Shown here: positions 1-9,380 of the stretch, piece by piece
Position numbering within the stretch: position 1 is the stretch's first letter
Layout: each line of letters starts with the position of its first letter
Assembly: GCA_913061325.1 (NCBI GenBank)
Contig: CAJXUU010000008.1
Span: 1 to 43,712, forward strand
DNA length: 43,712 nt
Origin: an uncultured Saprospirales bacterium
GTDB lineage: Bacteria > Bacteroidota > Bacteroidia > Chitinophagales > Saprospiraceae
Direction: 5' to 3'
Translations under genes and position numbers: made by a program
The notes under the pieces: model-generated
Seen by the model: the letters and a program-made list of their open reading frames with translations, nothing else
Told to the model about the DNA's origin: nothing
Databases searched by the model: none

Positions 1-46
1 AGATTTCTGCCTGTCTCGTGGGCTCGGAGATGTGTATAAGAGACAG
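1..46. other. Nextera i7 adapter sequence (artefact)
   Basis: Positions 13-46 are the 34-base Nextera read-2/transposon end, finishing with the mosaic end TGTATAAGAGACAG. The preceding bases TTCTGCCT (5-12) match, from memory, the N703 index in primer orientation, and AGAT before it is the end of the P7 primer. This is library adapter left on the contig, not genomic DNA. Confidence 0.97.
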
Positions 47-64
47 CTCTTAAATGATAACCTG

Positions 65-1864
65 CTATTGCACATCATCCCCACGTAATTTTCTATATCG
101 CTTCCTTGCTTCCACTGCATAAGTGCTCCCTGAAAAATCTAAGAATAACTTCTCATAAAGCGGTTTTGCTTTTTCTGGTTGTTTGAGTACATTCTCATAT
201 AGCTCAGCCAATTCGAAAATAGAGTTATCCGCTCTTATCTCCTCTGGGTATTTAAGTATAATCGTATCAAACGCAGCTATAGCTTGATCGTATTTTCTCT
301 GTTTTGTGTATATCGTAGCTTTATTAAATAAGATATCATCTTCTAGTCCGTGTTTCGGGAAAAGGATCAATATCGAGTCCATCTTACCAAATGCTTCATC
401 AAATCTATTTTGGAAAATCAATTGCTCAGAAGTAGCAAACATCTGCAATGGAACGGCAGTTGTATCCAATCCCAAGTTATCCATTATAAATACCGATTTG
501 TCTATTGCGTCATTAGAAATCAACTTAGAAGTAGCCGTCTTTAATATATCAAATTGCTCTTGTGCCCACTCGAAATCTCCTCTATAGTATGATAACATAG
601 CATTTCTGAATCTCGCTCTTTCTCCAAGTATTCCTTCTTTCATTGCTTTATCTACTTGACTGTAGAGAAGCGTTGATTCCCAAACGTCGCCTTGCATAAG
701 TAAATAATCCGCTAGATTAAGTTTGGCGTTTGCAACTACATACTTGTCTACTCCAGCAAACGATATCATTTCTTGAAGAATCATCACTGCAGTATCCAAA
801 TCATTAAGATATAATGCTTCGAAATCAGCCAATTCAGACATTAAAACTGCAGTCTGCCTATTACGACCAAATTCATCTAAAAATGAGTTATATTCATTTT
901 TAAGATTTACTAAATCCTCTTTTGTATAATCGTAATTGCTCGTAATTTTCTTCTTTTGGGAATTAAGCAATCCCCTTTTTGCATCTAAATAATAACTAGA
1001 GTTTTCGCCTTTAGTTTCTGTTACATACGAGAATGCGTCGATCGCCACATCATAGGCCCTATCATTATAAGCAATCTCTGCTACTTCGAATACTCTTCCC
1101 CCATTTTCCTCATTCTTTCGATCCGAACTTCTTGCTTGTCGAAATGCCTTTTTATATTCTTTTCTATAAATAAAAGTCCACTCTAAGACCTCATTATACA
1201 GTTCATTTGGTTCATCCTCTTGAATTCGCTCATACAGTTGTTTTTGCAACTCTACATATCCTTCATCATCCAAATTTCTGCGGAATACATTTATCAGGTT
1301 ATTGATATTATTTTTGTATCTATCTATACTGTTTAGGTAGCCTGTTACCATTTTGGGAATATTCCCTTTACGGAAATATAAGTTAGCTAGATTGTATGAA
1401 AATGTGTTTTTCCTTTTGACTAATTCTTCCCCTTTTTCATATACTTGGATGGCGATATCATACTTAGCTAGCGATGTAAAAGAGCTACCAATTCGGCTAA
1501 TTACACCAACATCTGCAGGCATGTTTTCTATTGCCTTTTTATATTGTTTTTCTGCATTCTCGTTATCAGATTGCTTCTCAAATAGGTTACCATATGCTAC
1601 ATACAGTTGAATATCTTTTGGCCTAGCTTTGATTTGGCTCCTTATGGCTTTTTCAGCTTCTGCATAAGATTCTACAGCTATCAATGACTCTACATACCTA
1701 TTAAAGTAATAGTCGTTTTTCTTTGTTTTGTTGAACAGCTTGAGATACATAGTGGCAGCCTTCTCATATTCTCCGGACTGGTAATATTGATTGGCCAATC
1801 TAGAATCTTGTGCAGAAAGACCTAATGAAAATATTGAAATGAGAAGAATTATAAAAAACCGCAT
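65..1864 (-). CDS. Exported TPR-repeat protein
   Basis: A 599-residue protein with an N-terminal signal peptide (hydrophobic core FFIILLISIFSLGL, predicted cleavage after LSA). The rest is built of helical tetratricopeptide repeats: YYQSGEYEKAATMYLKLF near the N-terminus, repeats around residues 85-185, and two strong C-terminal units (AIAAFDTIILKYPEEIRADN and AKPLYEKLFLDFSGS) typical of YbgF/BamD-like TPRs. The family role is protein-protein scaffolding in the periplasm or at the outer membrane; the partner cannot be read from sequence. The gene is complete, ending in TAG only 19 bases inside the adapter junction, so any downstream operon partner is off the contig. A possible -7 box, TAATTTTG, lies at 1927-1934 on the minus strand, about 60 bases before the start. 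Confidence 0.85.
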   Translation of the reverse strand: MRFFIILLISIFSLGLSAQDSRLANQYYQSGEYEKAATMYLKLFNKTKKNDYYFNRYVESLIAVESYAEAEKAIRSQIKARPKDIQLYVAYGNLFEKQSDNENAEKQYKKAIENMPADVGVISRIGSSFTSLAKYDIAIQVYEKGEELVKRKNTFSYNLANLYFRKGNIPKMVTGYLNSIDRYKNNINNLINVFRRNLDDEGYVELQKQLYERIQEDEPNELYNEVLEWTFIYRKEYKKAFRQARSSDRKNEENGGRVFEVAEIAYNDRAYDVAIDAFSYVTETKGENSSYYLDAKRGLLNSQKKKITSNYDYTKEDLVNLKNEYNSFLDEFGRNRQTAVLMSELADFEALYLNDLDTAVMILQEMISFAGVDKYVVANAKLNLADYLLMQGDVWESTLLYSQVDKAMKEGILGERARFRNAMLSYYRGDFEWAQEQFDILKTATSKLISNDAIDKSVFIMDNLGLDTTAVPLQMFATSEQLIFQNRFDEAFGKMDSILILFPKHGLEDDILFNKATIYTKQRKYDQAIAAFDTIILKYPEEIRADNSIFELAELYENVLKQPEKAKPLYEKLFLDFSGSTYAVEARKRYRKLRGDDVQ

Positions 1865-2180
1865 GTATTCTTATTTAATTTGAATATCCAATAGGCTTAG
1901 TGCCATAGTATATTCTGATTGAATGACAAAATTACTAAAATTGAAATACAATTTCTGATTCCTTCCTACAACGTGGTTTTTTTATTTATTGTTTCATAAA
2001 TGAATACCATTAATAAACTGGTAACAATACATTTGTTAAAGAGGCATGATTTTTAGATATTGCATGAAAAATAATCCTAGACTAGATTGCTTTTTCTTAA
2101 ACTAGTTCTCGCTGAATCTAAAGTAACCTATCGAACAGAAATAGTATATGACAAATTTTAGAAATTGCATTAGGAAGGAT
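1865..2180. other. Intergenic region, no gene seen
   Basis: AT-rich gap between the TPR gene start and the SusD terminator. It holds the weak minus-strand promoter candidate at 1927-1934 (TAATTTTG) and no ORF, repeat or RNA that I can support. Confidence 0.5.
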
Positions 2181-2221
2181 AAAAAAAAGCACTGAAATTT
2201 CGTTATTCTCAGTGCTTTTTT
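2181..2221 (-). terminator. Rho-independent terminator of the susCD operon
   Basis: The perfect stem AAAAGCACTGA / TCAGTGCTTTT has a short loop and, read on the minus strand, ends in a run of T. It lies 8 bases after the SusD stop codon. Confidence 0.85.
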
Positions 2222-2228
2222 GTCTACA

Positions 2229-4391
2229 CTAGTAACCAGCATTCTGCTCTAAATTGGGATTGTTGTTGATATCTTTGATAGGAATAGGGTAGATATCGCG
2301 ATACGCATCTACCGCTTGCCCTTCTTTTATTCCGCCTTTCCAAGCCCACTTATAGTCTCCATCTGTGAACTGACCAAATCTGACAAGGTCAGTCCTCCTG
2401 TGACCTTCCCACATCAATTCTCTCCCTCTCTCAGCAAGTATCATATCAAGATCTAAGGACTCTTCGGTTACATAAGCCAACTGACTTTTGAATGCCCTCT
2501 GTCTTATAATGTTGAAGTACTCTACCGCTTTTGATTTTGATCCATTCGATCTGAGTATTGCCTCTGCAGCCATTAAGTAAGCATCTCCTAGTCTGAATAG
2601 TGGAAAATCAGTATCTGGATGTTCTAGATTAGATCCTGATGCTCCATCCCTAGTTATGTTTTTGAATTTGAGGACTGCGTATCCATCTCGGAATGTTGCA
2701 ACATCTTCAATTTCAATATTTTGACCTTCAGATCCAAATATTCCTCTCCTGTCATATGACAAAGAAGTAATTTGGTAGATATAATCTTGTTTGCGCAGAT
2801 CAAGACTGATTTCGATCGGACCAGCTTCTGAAATAATGATATTAGCTCCATCATACTCCAGTATGCCATTACTGTCATTGTCACCAAATCGCACAACGTC
2901 ATTTCCATTAGCTCTGAAGTAAAGTTCTCCTGGCACAACATCGATGTTCAATGTAAGGACTTCAAGTTCTTCATCCCACACTAGGTTGGTTTCTGCAGTC
3001 ACGGCGCTTCCTGCCACACTGTATTGTCTTTTTTCTATTGTATAGGTCTTTGCTTGCAAATCGGCTTGGAGATAATAAAACCCGGATTCAGGAATTATAA
3101 GAGGCTCTCCAGCAATATCTAGTGTGCCATCTTGTCCATTGTCCCCATATACAAAAGAAAGGGTGGGGTTAGGAGCGATAACGAAGGTGCTCGATTCCGA
3201 AAAATACTGATGACCCTCGTTGGATGTGCTACCGGATTGTCTCGATAACGCATACTTAGCATTACCAACTTCATTTCCTTGATAATCACCAGGTATATAC
3301 ACTTGCGGTAGATTAATTCTGTCACCATAAGCAACAAGCTCTCCCCCTATATCTCCAAATAGGTTGACTATCTCTTTGGTGGTACGGAATCCACCCCAGC
3401 CATCTTTAACACCAGAAGCTGCAGGACTAATGTCTCCTCCTATTCCGCCTCTTATAATGAAAGTCGTTCCACCCCACGTCTGGATATTCTGACCGTCAAA
3501 TGCGATAGGAAAAATCACTTCGTTTGATAAGTGATTGTCTGCCAAAAATAGATGGCTGAACTCTTCATCGAGTGTATATCCAGCATCTATTACTTTTTCA
3601 GAATAGGTCAATGCATCAGCGGATCTGTCACTGCCAATATAAACTTCTGCATTAAGATAAAGCTTGGCTAATATCATCCACACCGAAGCTCGATCAGCTC
3701 TTCCATATTCATTTTCTTGCGGACCCGTGATTAGCGGTTCTATTTCTAGTAACTCACTTTCAATAAAGTCGAATAGTGCAGGAGCTTTGATCTGTTGTGG
3801 ATTGAATGCGCCTACTTCGTCATCTTCTGTTACGAAGGGCACGTTTCTGAATTCGTCTAGAGCATGCCAGTAACTCATTGCTCTCATCAGCCTTGCTTCG
3901 ATTCGATAAGTAGATACTTCTTGCTTCAAAGCATCCGATGCTTCTCTGCGGTCTAACGCATCAGCATCACTCTGTCTTAAGAACTCGTTGCATACACCGA
4001 TCTGATAGAAAACTCTGTTATAAAAAGCATTGATAAATACATCAGCAGGAGTCCAAGACTGACTGTGAAAGTCTTTGATAGTTTCATCATTCCAAGCCAC
4101 TATAGCTTCATCCGTGGATAATTCTTGTTGATACCAGTACTGACGTAGATAAGAGCTAAATCCCTCATCGATTCCACCTAAATCTCCTTGCCCAGCTGGC
4201 CCTTGCTGACCAGTGACTGCTAGTCCAGCATATATTTTTGCTAGTACAGCTTTGTATGCTCCATCTTGAAGATAGAATGTTTCCGATGTCAATATGTCCT
4301 CATCGATCGGAACCGTGTCTAGATCTTGGAAGCAGCTTTGAAAAACTACCGTTGCAAAAAAAACAAAAACCAAATATTTAATAGATTTCAT
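2229..4391 (-). CDS. SusD/RagB-family lipoprotein with an inserted SusE/F-like tandem
   Basis: A 720-residue outer-membrane surface glycan-binding lipoprotein that should cap the SusC transporter encoded just upstream (27-base gap, same strand). The signal peptide ends in a lipobox, FQSC with Cys20. The SusD fold shows in the helical TPR-like core (residues 100-300) and the conserved C-terminus: FPLFRLGDAYLMAAEA (596-611), ILAERGRELMWEGHRRTDLV (651-670) and YPIPIKDINNNPNLEQNAGY (701-720). It is longer than most SusD proteins because residues about 404-541 hold two tandem beta-sandwich-like repeats. The second (residues 480-541) reads LNIDVVPGELYFRAN, then FGDNDSNGI, then SEAGPIEISL, the same pattern as the repeats in the divergent secreted protein at 7526. 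The ligand is unknown; an alpha-glucan-like sugar is inferred from the SusE/F resemblance only. Confidence 0.93.
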   Translation of the reverse strand: MKSIKYLVFVFFATVVFQSCFQDLDTVPIDEDILTSETFYLQDGAYKAVLAKIYAGLAVTGQQGPAGQGDLGGIDEGFSSYLRQYWYQQELSTDEAIVAWNDETIKDFHSQSWTPADVFINAFYNRVFYQIGVCNEFLRQSDADALDRREASDALKQEVSTYRIEARLMRAMSYWHALDEFRNVPFVTEDDEVGAFNPQQIKAPALFDFIESELLEIEPLITGPQENEYGRADRASVWMILAKLYLNAEVYIGSDRSADALTYSEKVIDAGYTLDEEFSHLFLADNHLSNEVIFPIAFDGQNIQTWGGTTFIIRGGIGGDISPAASGVKDGWGGFRTTKEIVNLFGDIGGELVAYGDRINLPQVYIPGDYQGNEVGNAKYALSRQSGSTSNEGHQYFSESSTFVIAPNPTLSFVYGDNGQDGTLDIAGEPLIIPESGFYYLQADLQAKTYTIEKRQYSVAGSAVTAETNLVWDEELEVLTLNIDVVPGELYFRANGNDVVRFGDNDSNGILEYDGANIIISEAGPIEISLDLRKQDYIYQITSLSYDRRGIFGSEGQNIEIEDVATFRDGYAVLKFKNITRDGASGSNLEHPDTDFPLFRLGDAYLMAAEAILRSNGSKSKAVEYFNIIRQRAFKSQLAYVTEESLDLDMILAERGRELMWEGHRRTDLVRFGQFTDGDYKWAWKGGIKEGQAVDAYRDIYPIPIKDINNNPNLEQNAGY
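2769..3182 (-). repeat. Two SusE/F-like modules inserted in SusD
   Basis: Encodes residues about 404-541 of the SusD protein. Both copies follow the pattern FGDN-x2-DG-x-L-x5-(P/N)-x-I-I-x-E-(S/A)-G, then a beta strand and Y-x-I. The first copy (about 413-455) lacks the leading FRAN strand; the second (about 470-541) is complete. Confidence 0.7.
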
Positions 4392-4418
4392 ATATTTATA
4401 TTTTGTACCCTTAGTGAT

Positions 4419-7355
4419 TTAAAAATTTACATTAAGACCAAATACAAAGGTTCTTGGTCTCGGATATCGATTGTTGTCAATGCCTCCAAATACTTCTGGA
4501 TCAAGGCCTTCATAAGAAGTTAAAATGATAGGGTTCTGTACAGTAGCTGATAATGTGAGAGATCTTCCAATCAGATTGTCAAATGTATATCCCAATGAAA
4601 TATAATCGATCCTAAAAAAAGAAGCATCTTTAACAAATGCATCACTAAAGGTTATTTCTGACTGCTGTCTCACATCGTTGGTCAATACCACTGAGTGAAC
4701 ATTATTAAGAATGCCAAGATTGTCAAGACGGTCTTTCCATCCTATGTCTGTCTGTACATTGTTGTAAACTTTGTTTCCTACATTGGCTCGACCTGCAAAA
4801 GCAAAGTTGAACTTTCCGTACGTAATGGTATTAGAGATGCCAAATACAGCGTTTGGTCTTGAGTCCTCGATTCTGTACTTGTCTAATTCATCTATCAGGC
4901 CATCTTCATTTCTATCAACATACTGGCCAGGGATCAAACTGCCAGCCTCGTCATAATCTTGTTCAAATACGAAAAACGAGAACGGTTCGTAACCTACAGT
5001 GTGTACTTGGATAGTATTCCCAACACCTCCAGAAATCCCACCGACAGCTTCACCTATACCACCTTCATCTTGGTTGAGTTTTGTGATTTTATTCTTGTTA
5101 AATGCAGCATTGAGGTTGATATCCCAAGATATTTTTTCATTGAGGATTGGCGTCAGATTTAGTGCTAGTTCCACACCTTTAGTTTCCATGTCACCTATGT
5201 TGGTTGGGATGATATTGGTCAGGTTTGATCCGACAGTCACCTGCACTTCTTGATTGAGTAAGTCTTTGGTATTACGCTGATAGATATCTATAGATCCACC
5301 AATTCTATTTCTTACAATCGAATAATCCACTCCCAAATTATAAGTTGTGGTCGTTTCCCATTTGATGCCACTATCATATCCATTCGGTCTATAGGTTGTC
5401 AAGTATCCGTCGCCAAACTGGTATCTAGCGTTGTCAAAACTTTGTTGGTACAGACCTTGATATAGGTAATAACCGCCTATATCTTGTTGGCCTGTGATTC
5501 CCCACCCAAGTCTTATTTTGACATTATTGAGAATTTCACCAGGAGTCTCTCTTGCCTTAATCGCAACAGCAGCAGATGGGAATAGTCCAGATCGTGTCTC
5601 AGGAGAAAATCTAGAAGTATAATCATTTCTCAAAGTTCCAGTAAAGTTTACTCTATTGGTTAGTTCATAGTTTAATCGGCCAAACAATGATAGCATATAC
5701 AGTTCCGAGGCATCGCTTCCTTCTGTCATAATAGTACCTGCCACATTAGAATTTCTAAAATCATTGGATAATTTAAAGTGTTGCCACGAATAGCCACCCA
5801 TGATATCGATATCTCTCCCAAAAATATTGTCTTTATAATTTAGATAGAATTCCAATAGACTATTGTTCTTTTCTTGGTTGTAACTATTATTTGTTCCTCC
5901 ACCATCTTGCTGGTTATAGGAGAATGCTGCTGTGGTATCAATAAAGATTGTACCGTCACTGTTGCTGATGTCATATGCCACATTGATATTGGCTCTTAAT
6001 TTTTTCAAAAAAGGCATTCGATAATCAGCCGAGGCATTTAGTATGTATCTACTTACATCGGAGATATCACTTTTTTGATTTAGCAACGCCACTGGATTTG
6101 CAGGAGCAAGTCCAACGAGGGTTCCTGTTGATTCTTTCCAAGCAAAGTAACCACCAAAATCATCATTGCCAGATAAGGTTGGTTTGGTAGGATCAAAACC
6201 TATCGCTGAGCCTATTGCTCCATTGTCAGCAAAATCATTGCTTGTCTTGGATATTTTTAGTCCTAGATTCAGCTGTAAAGTATTGTCTATCAGTCCAGGT
6301 GTAAGATTGAGATTACCTGTTAGTCTATTGAAATTATCAGTTTTGAGCAAGCCATTGAAATCAGAATAGCCCATTGATGCTCGGAAGGGAATATTGCCCA
6401 GTCCTCCGCTCAATGTAAGATTGTGATCATGACCAATCGACTGCTGATAGATTTCATCTTGCCAATCGGTAGATACGTCTGTCAACAATGCAAGTTGTTC
6501 ACTTCCTTCTTCAAATTCTTCTTGCACTAGTGTTCGGAATTGCTCAGCTGTAAGATTGTCTACTCTGTTGTAGGTGTTTCCTATAGAAAGATTAGCAGAA
6601 TATCCGACGCGTAGGCCAGATCCTAGTTTTCCTTTTTTGGTCGTAATGAGAATGACTCCGGCACTTGCCCTGTTGCCATAGATCGCAGTCGCTGAGGCAT
6701 CTTTCAGTACAGTCATACTCTCGATATCATTTGGATTCACGATATTGAGATTGTTCCGCCCTCCACTTGTGCTACTGTTGTCGAGCGGTACTCCGTCCAC
6801 TACAATGAGTGGATCATTAGACGCACTTAGCGATGATTCACCTCGTATCCTTATTGTTGATCCACCTCCAGGATTACCATCTGTGGTGATACTCACTCCT
6901 GCCACTTTACCAGCCAGGAGCTGTTGCGGTCCTGCTATGGCGCCTTTGTTGAAATCTTCACTGGATATTGATTGGATCGATCCTGTTGCATCTTCTCTCT
7001 TGACTTCACCATATCCTATCAGAATGACTTCATCAAGAGTTTCTCCATATGCAAGTTCTACATCAAGTCTGTTATTTTCGGGAATACTCAAATTTTGAGA
7101 CGTATACCCAGTATAACTAATTACCAGAGTAGTGATGCTGGATGTGACGTTGAATGTATATTCGCCATTAATATCAGTTATTGTTCCATCAGAAGCATCT
7201 TCCAATGCTATGGTAGCACCTATCAATGCCTCTCCATTACTTGCATCAGTAATGATACCAGTGACAATCCTTTGCGACAGTCCTTCTCCCAGAATTACTA
7301 AAAAGCAGATTGAGAAAAGCGATAATCTTAGCTTATTGATTAAAATTGATTTCAT
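4419..7355 (-). CDS. SusC/RagA-family TonB-dependent glycan transporter
   Basis: A 978-residue outer-membrane beta-barrel. In order: a signal peptide (about residues 1-27); a carboxypeptidase-regulatory-like domain (VTGIITDASNGEALIGATIA, about 32-105); the SusC linker signature LIGYGEVKREDATGSI; a plug with LLAGKVAGVSITTDGNPGGG, IRIRGESSLSASNDPLIVVD and GVPL; then a long barrel ending in FVFGLNVNF with a terminal Phe, as in outer-membrane proteins. It is first in the operon, with SusD 27 bases downstream. By family knowledge it imports oligosaccharides or peptides with TonB-ExbBD energy, and a TonB-like gene lies at 10417. No SusE, glycoside hydrolase, anti-sigma factor or hybrid sensor is adjacent, so substrate and regulation stay open. 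The length is usual for the family and nothing is broken. Confidence 0.95.
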   Translation of the reverse strand: MKSILINKLRLSLFSICFLVILGEGLSQRIVTGIITDASNGEALIGATIALEDASDGTITDINGEYTFNVTSSITTLVISYTGYTSQNLSIPENNRLDVELAYGETLDEVILIGYGEVKREDATGSIQSISSEDFNKGAIAGPQQLLAGKVAGVSITTDGNPGGGSTIRIRGESSLSASNDPLIVVDGVPLDNSSTSGGRNNLNIVNPNDIESMTVLKDASATAIYGNRASAGVILITTKKGKLGSGLRVGYSANLSIGNTYNRVDNLTAEQFRTLVQEEFEEGSEQLALLTDVSTDWQDEIYQQSIGHDHNLTLSGGLGNIPFRASMGYSDFNGLLKTDNFNRLTGNLNLTPGLIDNTLQLNLGLKISKTSNDFADNGAIGSAIGFDPTKPTLSGNDDFGGYFAWKESTGTLVGLAPANPVALLNQKSDISDVSRYILNASADYRMPFLKKLRANINVAYDISNSDGTIFIDTTAAFSYNQQDGGGTNNSYNQEKNNSLLEFYLNYKDNIFGRDIDIMGGYSWQHFKLSNDFRNSNVAGTIMTEGSDASELYMLSLFGRLNYELTNRVNFTGTLRNDYTSRFSPETRSGLFPSAAVAIKARETPGEILNNVKIRLGWGITGQQDIGGYYLYQGLYQQSFDNARYQFGDGYLTTYRPNGYDSGIKWETTTTYNLGVDYSIVRNRIGGSIDIYQRNTKDLLNQEVQVTVGSNLTNIIPTNIGDMETKGVELALNLTPILNEKISWDINLNAAFNKNKITKLNQDEGGIGEAVGGISGGVGNTIQVHTVGYEPFSFFVFEQDYDEAGSLIPGQYVDRNEDGLIDELDKYRIEDSRPNAVFGISNTITYGKFNFAFAGRANVGNKVYNNVQTDIGWKDRLDNLGILNNVHSVVLTNDVRQQSEITFSDAFVKDASFFRIDYISLGYTFDNLIGRSLTLSATVQNPIILTSYEGLDPEVFGGIDNNRYPRPRTFVFGLNVNF

Positions 7356-7371
7356 ATATTTTTATATTTTC

Positions 7372-7391
7372 TTGACATAGTGTCAAATATA
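7372..7391 (-). promoter_or_regulatory. susC promoter -7 box overlapped by an inverted repeat
   Basis: On the minus strand TATATTTG (7384-7391) matches the Bacteroidota -7 consensus TAnnTTTG, 28 bases before the susC start. The inverted repeat TTGACA-N3-TGTCAA (7372-7386) overlaps it and is a candidate operator. No clear -33 TTTG was found. Confidence 0.5.
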
Positions 7392-7525
7392 CACATTATA
7401 AAATTTATCTTTGACACAGAACGATGTTTTTTAGTTATCTTCTAGTACCTCTTTAAATACTGAGGTTCGGAGATATCACTCTTTTTTGTTCTTTAACACT
7501 ATTATCTAATTTAAATAAAAATATT

Positions 7526-9322
7526 ATGAAAATACGTCTACTTTTATCAACCCTATTAGCTGTTTTTATCTTTAGTGCCACGGCACAGATCACCACAGTG
7601 GGGATCATTGGTAGTGCAACACCAGGTGGTTGGGATACAGATACTGATATGATTCAGGATGCTACTGATACAGCAATATGGACTATCAATATCGACCTAG
7701 TTGCTGGGGAGTCCAAATTCAGAGCCAATGATGATTGGGCTATTAATTGGGGAGACAGCGCTTTTCCAGTTGGAACAGCCCTACAAGGTGGTGACAACAT
7801 CCCTGTTTTTGCAGGTAATTATGACATCATGTTTAATTCTGTTTCTGGAGAGTACTCTTTTGTTGTCAATTCTCCAATTGGTATTTTGGGATCAGCGACA
7901 CCAGAAGGTTGGGACACAGATACAAATATGTTTGTTGATACCAGCGGCATCTTTTTTGTTACCCTTGATTTGGTGATAGGAGAAGCAAAATTCAGAAAAG
8001 ACGATGATTGGGCTGTTAATTGGGGCAGCGCCGATTTCCCTACAGGTACAGGTACACAAGGTGGTGAAAATATCATGGTGTCTGAAGCTGGAACATATTT
8101 TATAACACTAGACACAACGACAGGTGACTATAGTTTTGAAGAACAAATCTCATTCGCTTCCGTTGGTATCATAGGAGATGCCACTCCAGGAGGTTGGGAT
8201 ATGGATACTGATCTCGAGCGAAGTGCAGAAGATCCTAATCAATGGTCTTTATTTATTGACTTAGTTGATGGTTCTGCGAAATTTAGAGCAGATGATGCCT
8301 GGAGTGTAGATTGGGGTAGTATTGATTTTCCTACTGGTACAGGTACACAAGGTGGTGAAAATATTCCGGTTACTGCTGGATACTACCGAGTAGATTTTAA
8401 TTCTGAATCAGGAGACTATAACTTTACAGAGATAGGAAATTATAACACTGTTGGAATAATAGGAGATGCCACTCCAGGAGGTTGGGATACTGATACTGAT
8501 CTTATACAGGACACTATAGATCCTACAATCTGGAGGATTGCATTGGCATTGACTACGGGTGAGGCAAAATTCAGAGCGGATGATGATTGGGCTGTCAATT
8601 GGGGAGGTTCAACATTCCCAATAGGTATAGCTGAGCAAGATGGTGCAAATATTCCTGTAGAAGCAGGGGAATATAATATCACTTACAATTCCTTGACAGG
8701 AGAATACAACTTTGAATTATTTGTAGTCTATGACCAAATCAGTTTAGTAGGTGAAGCAAGTCCTGCTGGTGCATGGCCAGATACAGATGATGGAGGTGTA
8801 AATGATACTTATTTGACTATTGATGAGACTGATAATCAAATGTGGTCGTTAGCTGGTGTAACCCTGACAGACGCTGATGACGGTGGCGGAGTCAAATTTA
8901 GAGCTAACACAGATTGGACAGTCAACTGGGGTGCAGTGGATTTTCCAGGAGGGACTGGTACTCAGGCTGGTGATAACATACTATCAGTTGCTGGTACATA
9001 CGATGTATCAATAAATACGCAAACTGGAGACTATCTCTTCGCTGATCCAAGTGGAACAGAAGAAATACTCAATCCTGCCGATATAAAGCTATATCCTAAT
9101 CCAGCATCTCATATAATATCTGTTGCTTTGAAAGCACTGAATATATCAGGAAGTGCAATAGTCACAATATTCGATATGCAGGGAAGAGTTATGAGCAGAT
9201 CTCAAAGACAACTGAGTGATAACATGACGATCAATGTGCAAAATCTCGACGTGGGCAGTTATTTGTTAAATATCAGCAACGGAAAATTTACCTTAGGAAA
9301 AAGATTTACCGTCTTGAAATAA
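7526..9322 (+). CDS. Secreted five-module SusE/F-like binding protein with T9SS type A tail
   Basis: A 598-residue protein. The signal peptide is residues 1-20 (cleavage after ATA). Five tandem modules of about 90-100 residues follow (23-114, 116-205, 211-301, 307-398, 405-507). Each starts with VGIIGDATPGGWDTDTDL or a variant and carries KFRADDDWAVNWG, TGTQGGENI and a closing AGxYxxxxxxxTGDYxF. This resembles the starch-binding repeats of SusE/SusF. Residues about 515-598 form a type A T9SS sorting domain (DIKLYPNPAS, then GSYLLNIS and FTVLK at the end). The likely role is a cell-surface or released glycan-binding protein partnering the divergent SusCD, in place of a SusE lipoprotein. No catalytic domain is visible. 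The gene has its own terminator and is divergent from susC with a 170-base gap. Confidence 0.88.
   Translation: MKIRLLLSTLLAVFIFSATAQITTVGIIGSATPGGWDTDTDMIQDATDTAIWTINIDLVAGESKFRANDDWAINWGDSAFPVGTALQGGDNIPVFAGNYDIMFNSVSGEYSFVVNSPIGILGSATPEGWDTDTNMFVDTSGIFFVTLDLVIGEAKFRKDDDWAVNWGSADFPTGTGTQGGENIMVSEAGTYFITLDTTTGDYSFEEQISFASVGIIGDATPGGWDMDTDLERSAEDPNQWSLFIDLVDGSAKFRADDAWSVDWGSIDFPTGTGTQGGENIPVTAGYYRVDFNSESGDYNFTEIGNYNTVGIIGDATPGGWDTDTDLIQDTIDPTIWRIALALTTGEAKFRADDDWAVNWGGSTFPIGIAEQDGANIPVEAGEYNITYNSLTGEYNFELFVVYDQISLVGEASPAGAWPDTDDGGVNDTYLTIDETDNQMWSLAGVTLTDADDGGGVKFRANTDWTVNWGAVDFPGGTGTQAGDNILSVAGTYDVSINTQTGDYLFADPSGTEEILNPADIKLYPNPASHIISVALKALNISGSAIVTIFDMQGRVMSRSQRQLSDNMTINVQNLDVGSYLLNISNGKFTLGKRFTVLK
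7592..9046 (+). repeat. Five tandem coding repeats
   Basis: Repeat units of about 270-310 bases encode the five binding modules. Units 2 and 3 share long identical stretches (for example ACAGGTACACAAGGTGGTGA), pointing to recent duplication or gene conversion. Unit 5 is the most diverged and carries a 10-15 residue insertion. Confidence 0.85.
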
Positions 9323-9344
9323 ATATTTTTCAAAAAAAGTGATA

Positions 9345-9380
9345 GAAAGCCTTTCCAATTGACTGGAAAGGCTTTCTTAT
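9345..9380 (+). terminator. Rho-independent terminator of the secreted binding protein
   Basis: A perfect 13-bp stem, GAAAGCCTTTCCA / TGGAAAGGCTTTC, with a 6-base loop and then TTATT. A group II intron-like sequence begins two bases later (9382). Confidence 0.9.

Noticed and set aside
6745-7301. Plus-strand ORFs of 109-117 codons inside susC
   Set aside because: Antisense shadows of the conserved plug domain of SusC.
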